From Phocoena phocoena (Eukaryota > Chordata > Mammalia > Artiodactyla > Phocoenidae), in contig NC_089223.1 of assembly GCF_963924675.1 (NCBI RefSeq), forward strand, positions 11,482,881 to 11,546,880: a DNA stretch of 64,000 nucleotides, read 5' to 3'. This document shows, piece after piece, positions 49,163-61,830 of the stretch (the first letter of the stretch is position 1; each line of letters begins with the position of its first letter). The notes below the pieces were generated by a model. It did not search any database and was not told the DNA's origin. It saw only the letters and a list, made by a program, of their open reading frames with translations. A program made the position numbers and the translations under genes.

Positions 49163-49822
49163 AAAACTCAGTTACACCCGCTTGGCCCCTGGCGCCAGGC
49201 TGGGCGGTGGGCAGGTAGTACGCGGGGCAGCTCTCGGCCAGAGATCTTGGCGGCAGCGCTGCTGGGGCTGAGGGCGGCGCAGCGCTGGTTCCGGACGCGG
49301 TGGGGCAGGAGCCGTGCCTCGCGGCCATGTCAGCAGGTGCTCACTGGTGGACCGCAGAGGAGAGGAACCGAGTTATGCTTGACCTGAAAGCAGCAGGATG
49401 GCTGGAATTAAGTGAGAGAGATTCCATCTACAAAGAGTTCTCTTTCAAAAATTTTAATCAGGCATTTGGCTTTATGTCCCGAGTTGCCCTGCAAGCCGAG
49501 AAGATGAATCATCACCTGGAGTGGTTCAATGGGTACAGCAACGTCCAGATAACTCTAACATCGCATGACTGTGGAGTGCTGACCCAAAGAATGTGAAACT
49601 GGCCAAGTGTATTGAAAAAGCAGCAGCTTCTGTGTGATTTCTTCCAAAACGCAAGTAAAATCTTATATGCACATCTATCTCCAATGTATTTTGAAGGCAG
49701 TTTATCAATACATGAACAAATTAAGCTGTAAATTTAGTTCACCTTTTGAACAATCACGTTTTGTAAAATCAGTGCTTAAATAAGAATGATTTAAACTTGA
49801 AAAAAATAAAAACTCAGTTACA
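49163..49822 (+). pseudogene. PCBD2 (pseudogene): PCBD2 processed pseudogene (pterin-4a-carbinolamine dehydratase 2) with TSD
   Basis: Intronless copy of a spliced PCBD2-type mRNA, body 49177-49808. It has a GC-rich 5' leader, a coding part starting at ATG 49327 and an A-rich tail. The parent enzyme dehydrates 4a-hydroxytetrahydrobiopterin and acts as dimerisation cofactor of HNF1. The translation reads [20 protein letters not shown], then [33 protein letters not shown] and [11 protein letters not shown], with the paired catalytic His (NHH) and the later His (SHDC) still visible. HHPEW has become HHLEW. A net 1-base loss near 49585-49595 brings a stop (TGA at 49594), after which KCIEKAAASV-like sequence continues in another frame. 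A 14-bp duplication AAAACTCAGTTACA (49163-49176, 49809-49822) and the poly(A) tail prove L1-mediated retroposition. Non-functional as a protein. Confidence 0.95.
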
Positions 49823-50290
49823 AATATGCATCTTAGTATTTTGGAACTGATACCTCTTTTAATGAAGGAAGAAATTTCAGTGAAAAAGAAAAATTACAAT
49901 GCCAAACAGAGAAATGAATCAGAAAGGAAAAAAAGTGTATAAAACACTATGAATGAAAGACATTGAAGACAAGTGCTTAGGTACAACCTACAAAATGAAA
50001 TCAGTTACTTGCACAGTATTGCCATGAATCTGCACACATTTTAAAGATATTCAAATATTTTATATTTCTCAATAAAGTCATTTTGAATTTGTTCTTCATT
50101 TCTTATGTTTCATTATGTCATTTTTTTATATTCCTCTTTTATTTTTTGTTATTTTATTTTTTACAGCAAAATTGCCTTATGGCCAATTAGTTATGTAGCA
50201 AAAGTGTTTGTGGTGAAAATGCTTGAGGGAATGATATCTGTAGCATAGATGCTTACGATGAAAATACCAGACTAAAAAAATTACAAAGCA
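49823..50290. other. intronic sequence between PCBD2 retrocopy and CHR SINE
   Basis: AT-rich, T-rich near 50110-50165. No repeat family or exon recognised. Confidence 0.45.
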
Positions 50291-50521
50291 AAATATAAAA
50301 TAGGGCTTCCCTGGTGGCGCAGTGGTTGAGAGTCTGCCTGCCGATGCAGGGGACACGGGTTCATGCCCCGGTCTGGGAAGATCCCACATGCCGTGGAGTG
50401 GCTGGGCCCGTGAGCCATGGCCGCTGAGCCTGCGCGTCCGGAGCCTGTGCTCTGCAATGGGAGAGGCCACAACAGTGAGAGGCCCGTGTACCGCAAAAAA
50501 AATATATATATATATAAAATA
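50291..50521 (+). mobile_element. CHR SINE, plus strand
   Basis: Full-length young CHR copy, body about 50303-50511, beginning GGGCTTCCCTGGTGGCGCAG and ending at a CCGCAAAAAAA tail with an (AT)n extension. The likely target-site duplication is ATATAAAATA (left within 50291-50302, right 50512-50521), but the AT-rich tail makes its exact limits unclear. Confidence 0.9.
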
Positions 50522-52180
50522 AATATAATGAATATGTTTAAATAAATAAGACACAGAATCAAAATAACTAGTAAAAGCATAAGACCCTCAAAGATTACCA
50601 GGCAGGATTCAGCAAAAAGAAAAGCAGAAAACAAAAAACAAAGAGAACTTCTAGAAATATGAAATATAATGATTGAGATAAAATTTCATTGGAAAGTTAG
50701 CAGAATAAGCACAGCTGAAGAGAAACTTACTAACTAGAGTACAGATCAGAAGAAATTCTGTGGAATCAGTCAGAAGGAGGCAAACATACTTTAAAAAATG
50801 AAAGATTTGAAGAGACATGAGCGATTATCAAGGATCAAAAAAGATATATGGCATATGTCTTCCCAAATCACTTTAAACCTTGTTTTATCTTCTAAATCAT
50901 CTTTTCATACTTTATTTGTTACAGTTTTCTTTATTCTTATGCCATTTATTTTGTGGTGGGAGGAGGTTATTGAAGAGGTAAATGTAGTAAACTAGCATCA
51001 GTCCTTTCACAGTTAGTTAGAAATACCAATTGGTATTTCTTGAATGTTTATCATAATCCTAGGGCTTACCAAATATTTAGTACTGAGGAAATTTTACAAA
51101 AAAAAAAAAAATGGGATAGCACAAATCCAGTAGTACCTTTGTACATGTTGATCTGTGTGAAATCAAACAGTAGAAAAGATTATTTGTTGTTTTTAACATG
51201 TACTTTATCAACCCATTGAATTTGTTTTTTCTCTTAGGTATGCTAATAAAAAGGACAGTCCTGTATCCTCAGATATGCAACATTTATAGGCTTCAGAGTC
51301 TGGGGATCTTGATAAGGTCTAATCCCCTAGGATGTTAATAAGTATTACTGTAGTGTCAGGTGCTCCATCTTAGTATGTATAACACATAGGATCATTTCAA
51401 ACCTTCTCAGTACATCTGTCTTCTTGTATATTGCTGTAAATCATCGCCACTGAACAACTTCAAAATGTTTCACATGTAACACCCCTAAGTATTTAACTAA
51501 GCACTGGGATTTGCAGAAAGGTGTCGAAAGTGAAGGGAAAAGAGGTGGAAATGGAATTGGATATAATATGCCACTTGCTGTAAGGCACAATTTCTTCTCA
51601 GCCAGAAAGCCTGTTACAGGTTTATAGTGATGTATAAAGAAGGTGATGAATAGAAAAGAACATAAGCCTAGTAGTGTGTATTTGGGGAAATGTGTTCTAG
51701 ATGTATAAAAATTAGTTTTTTAAAATTCTAATAACTGAGTATTATATCACTAAAATACTGAAGGACATGTTTTAAAAATGCATTTTCTGTTTTTTTTCTT
51801 CTTTAGTTGGAAGAACATTTGAGGTTGAATAATAAGAGTGTAGGTGTTTATTCACAGTAGCACAATGAAAGTAATTATACCATTATTCCTTCAGCATTTC
51901 CTAAATTTGAATGTAATGCTGTAGGAAACCATTTGAAAAGTGGTGTTAAAAATTATTCCTGAGCTCAGATGATTACAACACAGTGGTACAGTGGTGTTTA
52001 GTTGGTGGTGTAAAACATTTCCAAACTTCTAATATTGTCCAAGTTCACATCCTGAAATCTTGAGTCTAGACATCTGTCATTTTACAGAATAGGCTATAAG
52101 GAAATCAGTTAAATACTATTTGGCCATTTTCTACTTCTCCATTTATATGTGTTTAGAGTGAACAGAAATCTTTAAAAATG
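50522..52180. other. intronic sequence
   Basis: AT-rich intron with a poly(A) run at about 51098-51111. No exon or RNA gene recognised. Confidence 0.45.
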
Positions 52181-52199
52181 GCTACCCTGATGTCTGCAT

Positions 52200-52680
52200 A
52201 TCATATATTTCCATCTTTATGTTTCTTCCCATTTCTGTATGCATTCTGTGTTGCACGTATCATGAATTACTTAGATTTCCTAGAATCATCATCTTATAGC
52301 TCCATGTTTTTTCCGCTTACAAGTAGACTTCTTGTTCTCTCTGTGAGAACAATTTTCCCTCTTTTTCTGCCCCACCAAAACTTTCTCACTTTTTAATAAT
52401 TGCTCACATGCCATTTTCTCGAGGAAACCTTTCCTATAATACCAAAGCTTTCCTTAACCTGGTGTGTTTTCCTATGGATTCTTCTCTTTGGTTCTTCCAC
52501 AGCATCCTGTGCTAATGCTGGATCTATCACCCTGATTGTAATCAGTTCTTTTCTTGCTTCTAACCTACTGAACCCTGAACTTCTTTCGAGCAGGGGTTGT
52601 GTCTTATTTTTATTCTTAACAAAAAGTAGGTAATTTGTTACATTAATAGTTGGGCAGTTTCCTCTACTGAGGTATTTTAT
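52200..52680. repeat. probable L2 LINE fragment
   Basis: Phrases 'gctcacatgccattttctcgaggaaacctttcc', 'ctgaacttctttcgagcaggggttgtgtctta' and 'aaaaagtaggtaatttg' resemble the 3' part of L2, whose ending often codes a 'gagggcagggactgtgtctt'-like phrase. Diverged. Confidence 0.5.
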
Positions 52681-55480
52681 TCTGATGGAATTAAGCATTG
52701 ATAAAAGAGTGAGGTGGGAAGAAAATACATTACAGAGGCTGGAAAAATTAGTAAGTTATACTGTACAAGTTTACTAAATTAGACTGTTTTAACTATAATT
52801 CATTTGGAGACAACATCGATGTGGGAAATTAAGGTATTTAGTGTATTGTAATTGTGAACTAAGTAGCAAAGCTCATGTCTGAAGGAGATATCATATTCCA
52901 TGAAGGAGATACTTCTCTCTTTTATATTGTGAATAATAATAGGATAAACAAAAAGGGATCTTTTTTCTATCTCTTTTACTCTTTTCCCTGTCTCTTGTTC
53001 TGTCTCTCTTAAGTAATGTGTTCTGTAATGTTCTCTAAAGTCCCCAAGATTTGAAGTATCTGGATAAAGGCTCTAGATAGTGTTCTAGATAATAAAGCAA
53101 TATTTCAAATGAGTAAGGCACTCAGAACAGAGTCAATGTACTGCCAGAGGGAAGGGTAGAAAGTAACTCAAAGTTGGGTTGCTTGGTGGTTAAAGTTTAA
53201 TTTAGAATGTGGTACAGTGCAAAGGCGCAGGTTATAGTGTTTGTTTACTGAGTGCTAGAATTGTTCTGTCAGGAAAAGAGGAAGCACTTTATTAGAATTG
53301 AGTTGTTTCACCTATAAATAAGGTATTGAGCTTTAATTATTTTGAATTATTTTTCTGATCAGAAATTCTGTGATTGTGAGACAGAAGTATCATTTGTAAT
53401 TAAGTGTTTCAGATTTTGTTTTAAGTAGAGGTTTTATTTCATTTGAGCTGTGACTGTAAATATTTTTTCAACATTAAGTAATTTTACTTTGATGTCTGTT
53501 TACCTTTATTCACTTCCACATGATACGATAAATAATGAATAGATTTTGAGTGTCAAATCTGATTTCAGATCCAAAGATCTGTTGCCTAAATTGGTATATG
53601 TGGATTTCATTTAATTTCAAGAGAGAATGTTACAAAACCACTTTTCTAAGTGAATGTTTTGGTAACTTTTCAAGGACATTAGATATGCTTGATTTTGTGT
53701 TTAATTATTTTCTGCCCAAGAAAACACTTTATATTGCTCTGATCATCCACAAATAATATGTTTTGACATTTAAAAGACTGAAGAGTAACCAGATTTTAAT
53801 ATCATTAGAAATAACGAATGCTTTGTTCTATCTAAGATTTACTTCCTTGATGTTCAGAATTTCAAATACTTTCCATGTGTTCACTGTTGAAAAGGTCATT
53901 CAAGTTTGAAAATTGTGTACTTTAAAATCTAAACTTAGCCTTAAAATTTCCATCTTTCAACATCCTTGCGAGTACAATTAGTTGTTATTGGAATTAGACT
54001 ATTATCACATACAACCAGAGAATACTTTTCCTCCATATTTCTTAAAGAATCAGTTTGCTGGTTTATTTTATTTATTTTTCCATTGAAACAGTTTCTAATT
54101 TTGTATTTTGGTTCCTTACCTAACCTTTTCTTCCCTTAGAAATTCAAAGACTGTCACTGCAACTTATACATTGAAAATAATTGATACACCTGCTAAGTAG
54201 AATTGGTTAATTAACAGTTTCACACTGTTCCTGAACAGCAGAGTGATTTCAGAATTCAGGATAATTCATCCCCTAGTATCTATAGCAAAGTAAAACTATG
54301 TACTGCCAAGATACAATAGGAAAGATAAAGAGTGGCTGAGGACACCAGAATTGATGAGAGGTGAAACACTAAAACTCTCCTTTTAGGAGTTTTGTAAAAA
54401 CAACTGAAATTCGTAAAATTGGACTACGTTTAAAATGGCAATTGGTACATGTTAGAACTCCTGGGAGAAACAGCAAAAAAAAAAAAAAAGAAAAAATCAC
54501 AGAAAAAGATGGGAAGGAGGAAGGAGGAAACAATTTTTCATTTTATATTAGTTACCAGCAAATTTTATGCTAAACTGCATGTAGCGAATTTCTAAATTCT
54601 GTCTGGTTTATTTTTGTAACTTCTGTCTCTCTTCTCTTTTCCACCATCTTGAGCCAACTATTATTTATGATATGGTAGAGAGAAAATAAGAGAGATTAAG
54701 TTTTATGACTCAGAAAATCATTCAGTTATCAGTGATAAAGCCTGTATTATCCACAAGTTTAACGTTTTGGGGAGAGCAAATAATGATTTTTGGTGTAGCA
54801 TATTTCTGATGTATTTACATATTCAATACATCAGAATCTCCACAGATTAAAGTTTAGGGCATAAGAGCCATATTCATTAAAAGGCAAACAAAACCTCTAC
54901 AGATTGTCCTAAACCTAACTAAAGGTAATCTGAAAAACAAAATGATTATCTAAATATTTGCCAAGTCAACTGCATTCTTCTAATTTCTTTTTCTGATACA
55001 GGGGAATATTGGCATTGTCATTACATGAATTCACCATGAAGATGATCACTCTCACATAAGATGAACAGTATGTCAGTTGAAACACAGAAACATGAGTTTA
55101 CCTCTCATCTCTCTGCTTTTAGTACCATCTACAGTATTATAAAAGGACAAAAGAGTCTTATGTTTTATTCATTCACTAAATATTTTTTAATTTGCATTTT
55201 TAATATTTTCTAAGGTGAGGGATAACAGGATTGTGGCAGAGCTGAACATTGTAACTTTATTGTACCTAGGGCACTCTTAAAACTCCCAAAGACCTATCTG
55301 CCACAAAGTACTGCATTTGCTTAACACTCCAGGTTATTAGCACACGTGCCCTGTTGCACTTGAAAAACCCATGTTTTATTTAAGTACAATGGAGACATCT
55401 CCTTTTGATGCTACAAAGGTAAGAAGGTAGAAGTAGAAACACAGTCTTCAGGAAGAAATACACACAAGCAAATGAAAGTA
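52681..55480. other. intronic sequence
   Basis: AT-rich intron. Poly(A) run at about 54475-54489. No exon, RNA gene or clear repeat recognised. Confidence 0.45.
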
Positions 55481-55495
55481 GTCAAAGCAGTGTTG

Positions 55496-55556
55496 GGGGT
55501 GTATATGGGGTGTGTGTGTGTATGTGTGTGTGTGTGTGTGTGTATGTATATATTCA
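55496..55556. repeat. (TG)n microsatellite
   Basis: Two GT-rich blocks (about 55511-55520 and 55523-55543) broken by TATG. Likely length-polymorphic. Confidence 0.92.
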
Positions 55557-57096
55557 TGTATTTGAAATAAGATGGAAGAATCTCAGTGGCAGGGGGATAT
55601 CTCAGGGAAAACTTAAGACAAAAAATATACACTAATGAAAATATTTCTTGTTTTCTCAGACTTTCCAGACCATACTGAAACATCACTGATCTTGTATTTC
55701 ATTAGAAACAACAATATCTAAAATTAAATTGTAATTCACGTGCATTACTTGCTGAGAGAAAGATGGATAGAGAGTGAGACAGAGAGAGAGGGATTGAGAG
55801 ATTTAAGTTGATTCATTGGGTCAAACAGAAGTGTTGGCAGCTGCAGTAAAGAAGCTTTCCCCACATTGCATTGCCAGAGCTTCTCAGTTCTGACCCACAG
55901 TCACAGTGCCAAGAGCTGCCAGGAATGCCAAGTGTGTGCTGATTTTGTGATGTAGAGAAATAGGGATTTGGGTGAGAATACTTAATTGTTTTGAACGACT
56001 GTGTTTGGTTGGAATGTGAGCCAAAGTCTTCAGACATAAAAAGAAATAGTGATGAAAATCCTCAGGCACAAACATACTTTCCATTTATTGCCTGAAAGTA
56101 AGCAGGACATTTGAGTCAGCAGCACTTTGAGTTGACTTCAGGCCTTTGTTTTCTAATTATTATGGCTAAAGGAAGGTAGCAACATTTTTGTGTGTGTACC
56201 CTTCAGACTAAAGATATGTTCTCAGCTGCCCTCAGACATGGGATGTTTATTCACCACTGAGGTTTTATTTCTTTGTTATTTCTCCATCGAACTTAAGTAT
56301 CAAAACTTCTTGCTTGTTATTTCCCATGAGCTTCTTAGATAGGATTTTAGGTGTTAGAAAGCCTTTTTGCTTTTTTTCTTAATAATTTAGAGTTTGTGAG
56401 TTTATTTTGTTTTGATTTGATTTTAATTGAATTAGGAGGAGACACTAGAAATTAAAAAAAAATTCTTGTACAAGTTTACTATATACCTTTAGAAAAGAAA
56501 ATAACTTGAAACATTTAAAAATATTCTTACTTGTAAAAAAATCATACAAAAATATAGTGTTTTAACTGATTTTTACTGTAGAACATTTCAAAAATTTCAA
56601 CACAACTAACATTTTTGAAGTACATTGTCAGTCATTGAAAATGATCTTCAATATCTCTGTAATTTCAAGTACATTATGTTACTACCAATTAATCTGTAGA
56701 AGAACCCATAATTTTCTTTAGTAAACAACAGTTTTAACCTATTTCATCTGGTTCTGCCACGTGAACATCAGTTTATCAGTATTATATTTGCATAATAACT
56801 TTATGAATACATCATATTAGAGAAGTTGATGAGCACCTTTTGTTTCTCAAAAAAACGGGTTAGTAAGATTGAATTAATGATTAGAGGATGATGTTAAAAA
56901 TTGGCATCTGATTAATCATGGACTGGACATGTTGAGTATCTTGCATAGCTCTTGTATCTTATACTATCTAAGTAACAGAGTGTAGGATCATTTCATATTT
57001 TTGGGACTATTTAAAATTAGATTTTACCAGTTTTGACTGTTGGTACCATAGAGTTTGTGAGCCGGTTTAGTCCTGCTTGAATTACTATTTCGTTAA
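55557..57096. other. intronic sequence
   Basis: It contains a short GA-rich tract at about 55757-55802. Two overlapping minus-strand open frames (55813-56084) have no recognisable similarity. Confidence 0.45.
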
Positions 57097-57621
57097 AGAT
57101 TATTAATCACCAGCTGCTATCACGCAGTGGCAGGTTTCCAAGATAGCACTCTGAGGACTCCTCTGTTCATCCCTCTGTCCCAGGGTGACATTAGTGTAGA
57201 AGCCTTTTTGGCTTATTTGCCAAAGAACGTAATTGCCTCTAAAAATGTGTATGTTATCACCAAGTTTAAACTTAGAGGATGTTCAGGGGAAAATATCCTC
57301 AGATATTTCATCCAGAATAACTTAAGTCATTACCCAGTGATGCTATTTGTTAAAAATCACATGGATTCAGGGGAAAAAAAAACGTTCCAGGTTCTTTTTA
57401 CTTCAAAACCCTTTGTTCACCCTCTACACACCCATCCCCCAGTGATACATTTCACCGGGTCCCTGGTGGTAGGGGATGTGGGAAGAGAAAGACGTCGGCC
57501 ATTGAATCCTGTAAATTATTCGGTTGTACATTCTAGTGGTTTACATGTCGTCAGACTTCAGCATGCTGTGAATGGTGACACGTCAAAGGTTGCATTATTG
57601 GATAATAATGCTGCTCTGTAA
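57097..57621 (+). other. unexplained open reading frame, possible retrocopy or repeat-derived coding fossil
   Basis: Open for about 175 codons from 57097 to the TAA at 57619-57621 in a part of the genome where open frames of this length are rare by chance. There is no in-frame ATG near the start. The composition is protein-like rather than repeat-like (segments GDISVEAFLAYLPKN, VYVITKFKLRGCSGENILRY, SGLHVVRLQHAVNGDTSKVA). It is less AT-rich than its flanks. I do not recognise the family. No poly(A) tail or target-site duplication was found, so retroposition is not shown. The downstream sequence (57622-57720) has a similar texture and may belong to the same unit. It could be a decayed retrocopy, an old mobile-element gene or chance. 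Confidence 0.4.
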
Positions 57622-57721
57622 AGTGTAGAAGCTCAGCTTCCAATGTTCCCTGCCAACACTGACAGATCCCACAACAGGTGCAAATTTGACTTCACACATG
57701 GCAATTGAGCAAGCCAAGCTT

Positions 57722-58500
57722 GAGTATTACCTGACTGTGCTTAAGTTTTCTCTTCTATTGCTGTCTGTGTTCTTAGAACTTCTCAGGATTTTTTGTTTTG
57801 TTTTATTTTTCACAGTAAAGAAAATTTGGAAAAGTGTATGAACTCAGCTTCCAAAATTTTTCATAATTTCTCAGTCATCAAATATATGTTCTGAAAAATA
57901 TCCTCATCATAATAACCAACTTATTTTCAGTTCTCATGAAAGTTAAATCATCTTTATTTGAATTTCAGATATATTTACATATAAAATACTCATTTTCAAA
58001 TCCATATTTTTAATAATACATGAATATGAAGCCATTACCTCTAGTTTTTTCTCAAATAGTGTTTTTAAATAACTAGTTTTCAAAATGTTTGAATTCACTA
58101 ACAGAGAATAGACAAATATCTAAAATAGAATCCCTTTGGAGAGTTAGTTTTTTATCTTATATCTGCTGTTTCTTTAAAGATTGTGTTTTCATCCAAGAAT
58201 CCTATTATGACTGTTAACAGATTCAGTCAGATAAATAAAAGACGATGGGAATAAGTTATAAGCTGCAGAATAAATTAAGTAAAGGTATGGTTTGTTAGCT
58301 CAAAAGAAAACAAAGTCTATTTTTGGTTTTAATGAAATACAATACTTGGTTTTTTACTCACTCAACAATATTTTTCATTAACTTGTTGGAATTGTGTTGT
58401 GAGTATATTCATGTCATTACATGGGACCACATAACTTGTAGTTGAGATATTTTTGTGGAAATACGGGTTTAAGAGAATGTAAATTTCTTTTAGGAAGGAG
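57722..58500. other. intronic sequence
   Basis: AT-rich. The phrase 'ctcagcttcca' within 'agtgtagaagctcagcttccaatg' (about 57622) recurs in similar form as 'agtgtatgaactcagcttccaaaa' (about 57833), hinting at a short local duplication. Confidence 0.4.
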
Positions 58501-58504
58501 ATGA

Positions 58505-59130
58505 ATTCAGTTGGATTTCTTGAATCTGTGGATTGGCATCTTTTTCCCATGTCTGGGAATTAATTCAAATTTTACCTGTGCCCCATTCTTGCTGTTTTCT
58601 ACTTCTAGAATTTGGGTTAGATGTGTGATTTTGACATACTCACTTGATCATATCAATACATATCTCTTAACTTCTCCTTTACATTTTACATCTCTCTACC
58701 TTATAGTATATTATTCCCACAACACAAATTCCCTACCTATGTATGATAATCCACTCTTCAACCCATCTATCGAATTTTTTATTTCAAATACTGTATTTTT
58801 CATTTGTAATAGTTTTTATTCTTTTTTTATATCTATGAGTCTTTAATTATATTATCAAACCTTTTATTTCTTAAAATATATATATATCACTTTTCTATTC
58901 TGTTTCTCATAATTTTAATTTCTGGATTTTTCACATCATGACTCCTATCTTTGTTTCAGCTAGCTGTCACGCATGCTGCCTTATTTTCATACGTCACTCA
59001 TGGTGCCTTATTTCCATACGTTTTCCATACTTCTTTTTTTAATGTTAGCTGCTCATTTTTCTTAAACTTTTACCTATGAAAATTCCTTGACACCTGAGAT
59101 ATAAATTGAGAAAAACTTTGCTTTGCTTTT
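58505..59130 (-). mobile_element. probable HAL1/L1M-like LINE fragment, minus strand
   Basis: T-rich sequence with phrases such as 'ccactcttcaacccatctatcgaattttttatttcaaatactgtatttttcatttgtaatag' resembles the reversed ORF1 coiled-coil region of HAL1/L1M seen at 10130-10260. Diverged; limits approximate. Confidence 0.45.
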
Positions 59131-60289
59131 TGTCAGCGATCTGGAATTTCTAATGAAAATTGACCTCATTAAATTAAATTCTTACCTTGAGATTTTTTTT
59201 TCTGGAACCCAGAGAGTAGGGAACCTAGACTCTTTTATGAGTTCTGGCTTATGAGTTTGAATTCTCAGGAAAATTTTTTCTTTTCCTCTGCTTTGAGCCA
59301 TTTTTAGAGAAGGAAAGATGGTAAATATATTTCTAGTTCACCTGTATACTGAAGATGCAAACTTTTGGTGTTCCAAAATGAAGGGTCCATAAGAACCAAC
59401 ACTCAAGTTGAGTGGCTTAGCAGTCGTCTCCAAGGTAAAAGACAACTTCTTGGTTTCATATACCTCTATGATCCTCTCCTTCAGTCCCTTGCCTTAGCAT
59501 TGCTTACTTTCTTGCCAACTCAAGTATATTCAAGATTTAAGAAATAGATGTTTTATCTAGTATTTAATATATTTTTAAAGTAGGACAATCAGTCTGGGCA
59601 TCTAATCTGTCACGTTGCAATAAATGAAAATTTAAGTGGATTGCTTTAGTGACTGAGGAAAAATGAGATAGAAGGACCAAGGACATTGAACTCCCATAGA
59701 CCTTTAAAACCCTGATAATTTAACTTATTTGCTGCTTTTGGGGAGGGAAATCAGCCCTGACAGCTCACTTCCAGCTGAAATACCAGCTTTTATTCTAATA
59801 TTAGTAGAGGAATTGTTTAATGATGTTAGTTCAGATTATTTTCCTTCCTAGTATATGTTACAGTTGTTTCCAAGTTTACCAAGAGTCTATATTTTCTAAA
59901 GAGACCAGTATCTGGTAATATCATGATATTAGTTCCAGCTAAGGTGATGTGGTGAATAGAGGTTATTAGAAACATATAAATGCAAATTGGAAATTTAGAA
60001 AACTCACAATCGACATTGCTGCTTTTCATTTGAAGGTGTGTTTCAGAGCTCATAGATGAAAATTCTCAAAAGTTTTGTTTTTTATTATGATCTCTTGACA
60101 TGCATAGCTCACATATTTTATTGTAATGCCCAGTGTTACATCAATTTTAGATTTGTTGCAGCTTGACTGAATTCATATTTATTTTCTATTTGATGAAAGT
60201 TTATGGAATAGATAGATGATTTGTTTAAAATAAATCTTTAAAATGTAGAGCCTGGACACATGCTGTTGTTTCTCACATTTTAGCATTTA
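59131..60289. other. intronic sequence
   Basis: AT-rich intron. No exon or RNA gene recognised. Confidence 0.45.
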
Positions 60290-60520
60290 CCATGCTAACT
60301 CAGTGTAGAAGCTAGAGTCAGAGAACAGCTGAAACATGAAGCCTGGATTTGATTACTCTTTTTACTGCATATTTGCCATGTAACTTTGGGCTTACTGTAC
60401 CACTAGTACTTCAGTTCCATGATTTGTAAAATGGTACTAACACTAGTAATAGGGAATAAAATAATGAATGTATGTAAAGCAGTTAACAACAATTAAATGT
60501 TAGCTGTTCTTGCAACACCT
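60290..60520 (+). repeat. MIR SINE
   Basis: 'gaagctagagtcagagaacagctgaaacatgaagcctgg', 'atgtaactttgggcttac', 'ccatgatttgtaaaatggtactaac', 'aatgtatgtaaagcagttaacaacaattaaatgttagctg' follow MIR order. Confidence 0.72.
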
Positions 60521-60749
60521 TTGATACTTTTATTAACTAAGTTCTCAATGAATAGCAAGGGTCTTATAAGCGATAACTAAATTCAAGAGCATAAAGCAAA
60601 ATAATTGCACGGTGCTCAAAAAAATAGGGAAGTAAGAATAAAAGAATAAAAACTGCTTGAAATTAACAATACAATGATAAACAGATAGGACTTATAAAGT
60701 AAATAAAAGATATAATATACAATGAAATTTAGAATCTATCTGAAAGGGG

Positions 60750-60962
60750 TATTTGTTATTCTTTTTTTTTTTTTTTTTTTTTTTGTGGTATGCGGGAGCA
60801 CAGCTCCGGAAGCGCAGGCTCAGCGGCCAAGGCTCACGGGCCCAGCCGCTCCGCGGCATGTGGGATCTTCCCGGTCCGGGGCACGAACCCATGTTCCCTG
60901 CATCGGCAGGCGGACTCTCAACCACTGCGCCACCAGGGAAGCCCCGGATATTTGTTATTCTT
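60750..60962 (-). mobile_element. CHR SINE, minus strand, internally deleted, with TSD
   Basis: Body 60764-60948, with a long T run (poly(A) tail), bounded by the perfect 14-bp duplication TATTTGTTATTCTT (60750-60763 and 60949-60962). After 'tggtatgcggg' the sequence jumps to 'agcacagctccgg', omitting about 30 bp (the 'cctctcactgttgtggcctc' block) present in full-length copies here. Confidence 0.95.
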
Positions 60963-61559
60963 AAACCATCTTCTTAGTTGCAGAGAAGTTTAATATTTGC
61001 ATTTGAAACATCTAATATCCTTAACAAATAGCACATCTTCAATACTTTATAATTTTTAGTTTTATTTGTTACGTTTTCCTATAAGTAAAATATATATTAC
61101 AAAATAATTTTCTGATTTCCAAATATTTCTTTATCATTAGATTTAAGATCACCATAAGCAAAATTTACAGTCATAGTTGATAACTATGCATAATTTATTC
61201 CACTTTCCTAGTCCAGGTAAATTTTTATGGCTCCAGTAGTAGTATTTTATGATTATATTTTCAGTTTGTAAACCAGAAGGTAATGAAACTCTTCCCTATT
61301 AATTTTCTAAGAATCACTTAATTTTAAAATGTGTCAATAACTGGTGCTCTCTAGAAAGATTTTATGTGCTTTAATAGTGGAATCTATTTTTCTCTCCACT
61401 GTTTAACCAAAATAGCATCTCTAAAATATGGACTAGGGCTATTATTTTCAGAGAATATATTTAAGATTTTTTTTAGTTAGTATGAAAACAATTAAGGTTA
61501 ATAGAATTGATTTATTATTTCTTGCTTAGGGTACTTTGATCGCTTTTCCATAGGGTATT
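60963..61559. other. intronic sequence
   Basis: AT-rich, nothing recognised. Confidence 0.45.
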
Positions 61560-61830
61560 TAAATAGTGTGACAGAAATGCTATAAACCTGAAAGTCATAG
61601 AGATCTAGGTTTAAGTTCAGTTCTGCCACTTTAACCTGAGAGATTTTTTTGAATGAGCAATTTAATATCTATTAAGTTCTGTTTTCTCCTGTACAGCATG
61701 GAGATAAACACATAGAGCTCTGATAACACGTATCACACAAAGATGATATAAAATGAAATTATATATGTAAAACTGCTGGAACACTGTCTGATAATAGTTT
61801 TCATAATAATAATTATATGTGCTTGGATTT
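61560..61830 (+). repeat. MIR SINE
   Basis: 'agtgtgacagaaatgctataaacctgaaagtcatagagatctagg', 'cagttctgccactttaacc', 'ttctcctgtacagcatggagataaac' follow MIR order. Confidence 0.7.

Noticed and set aside
49177..49330. CpG-island-like promoter upstream of the PCBD2 frame
   Set aside because: The GC-rich stretch is the 5' leader of the retroposed mRNA, lying inside the target-site duplication, not a native promoter.
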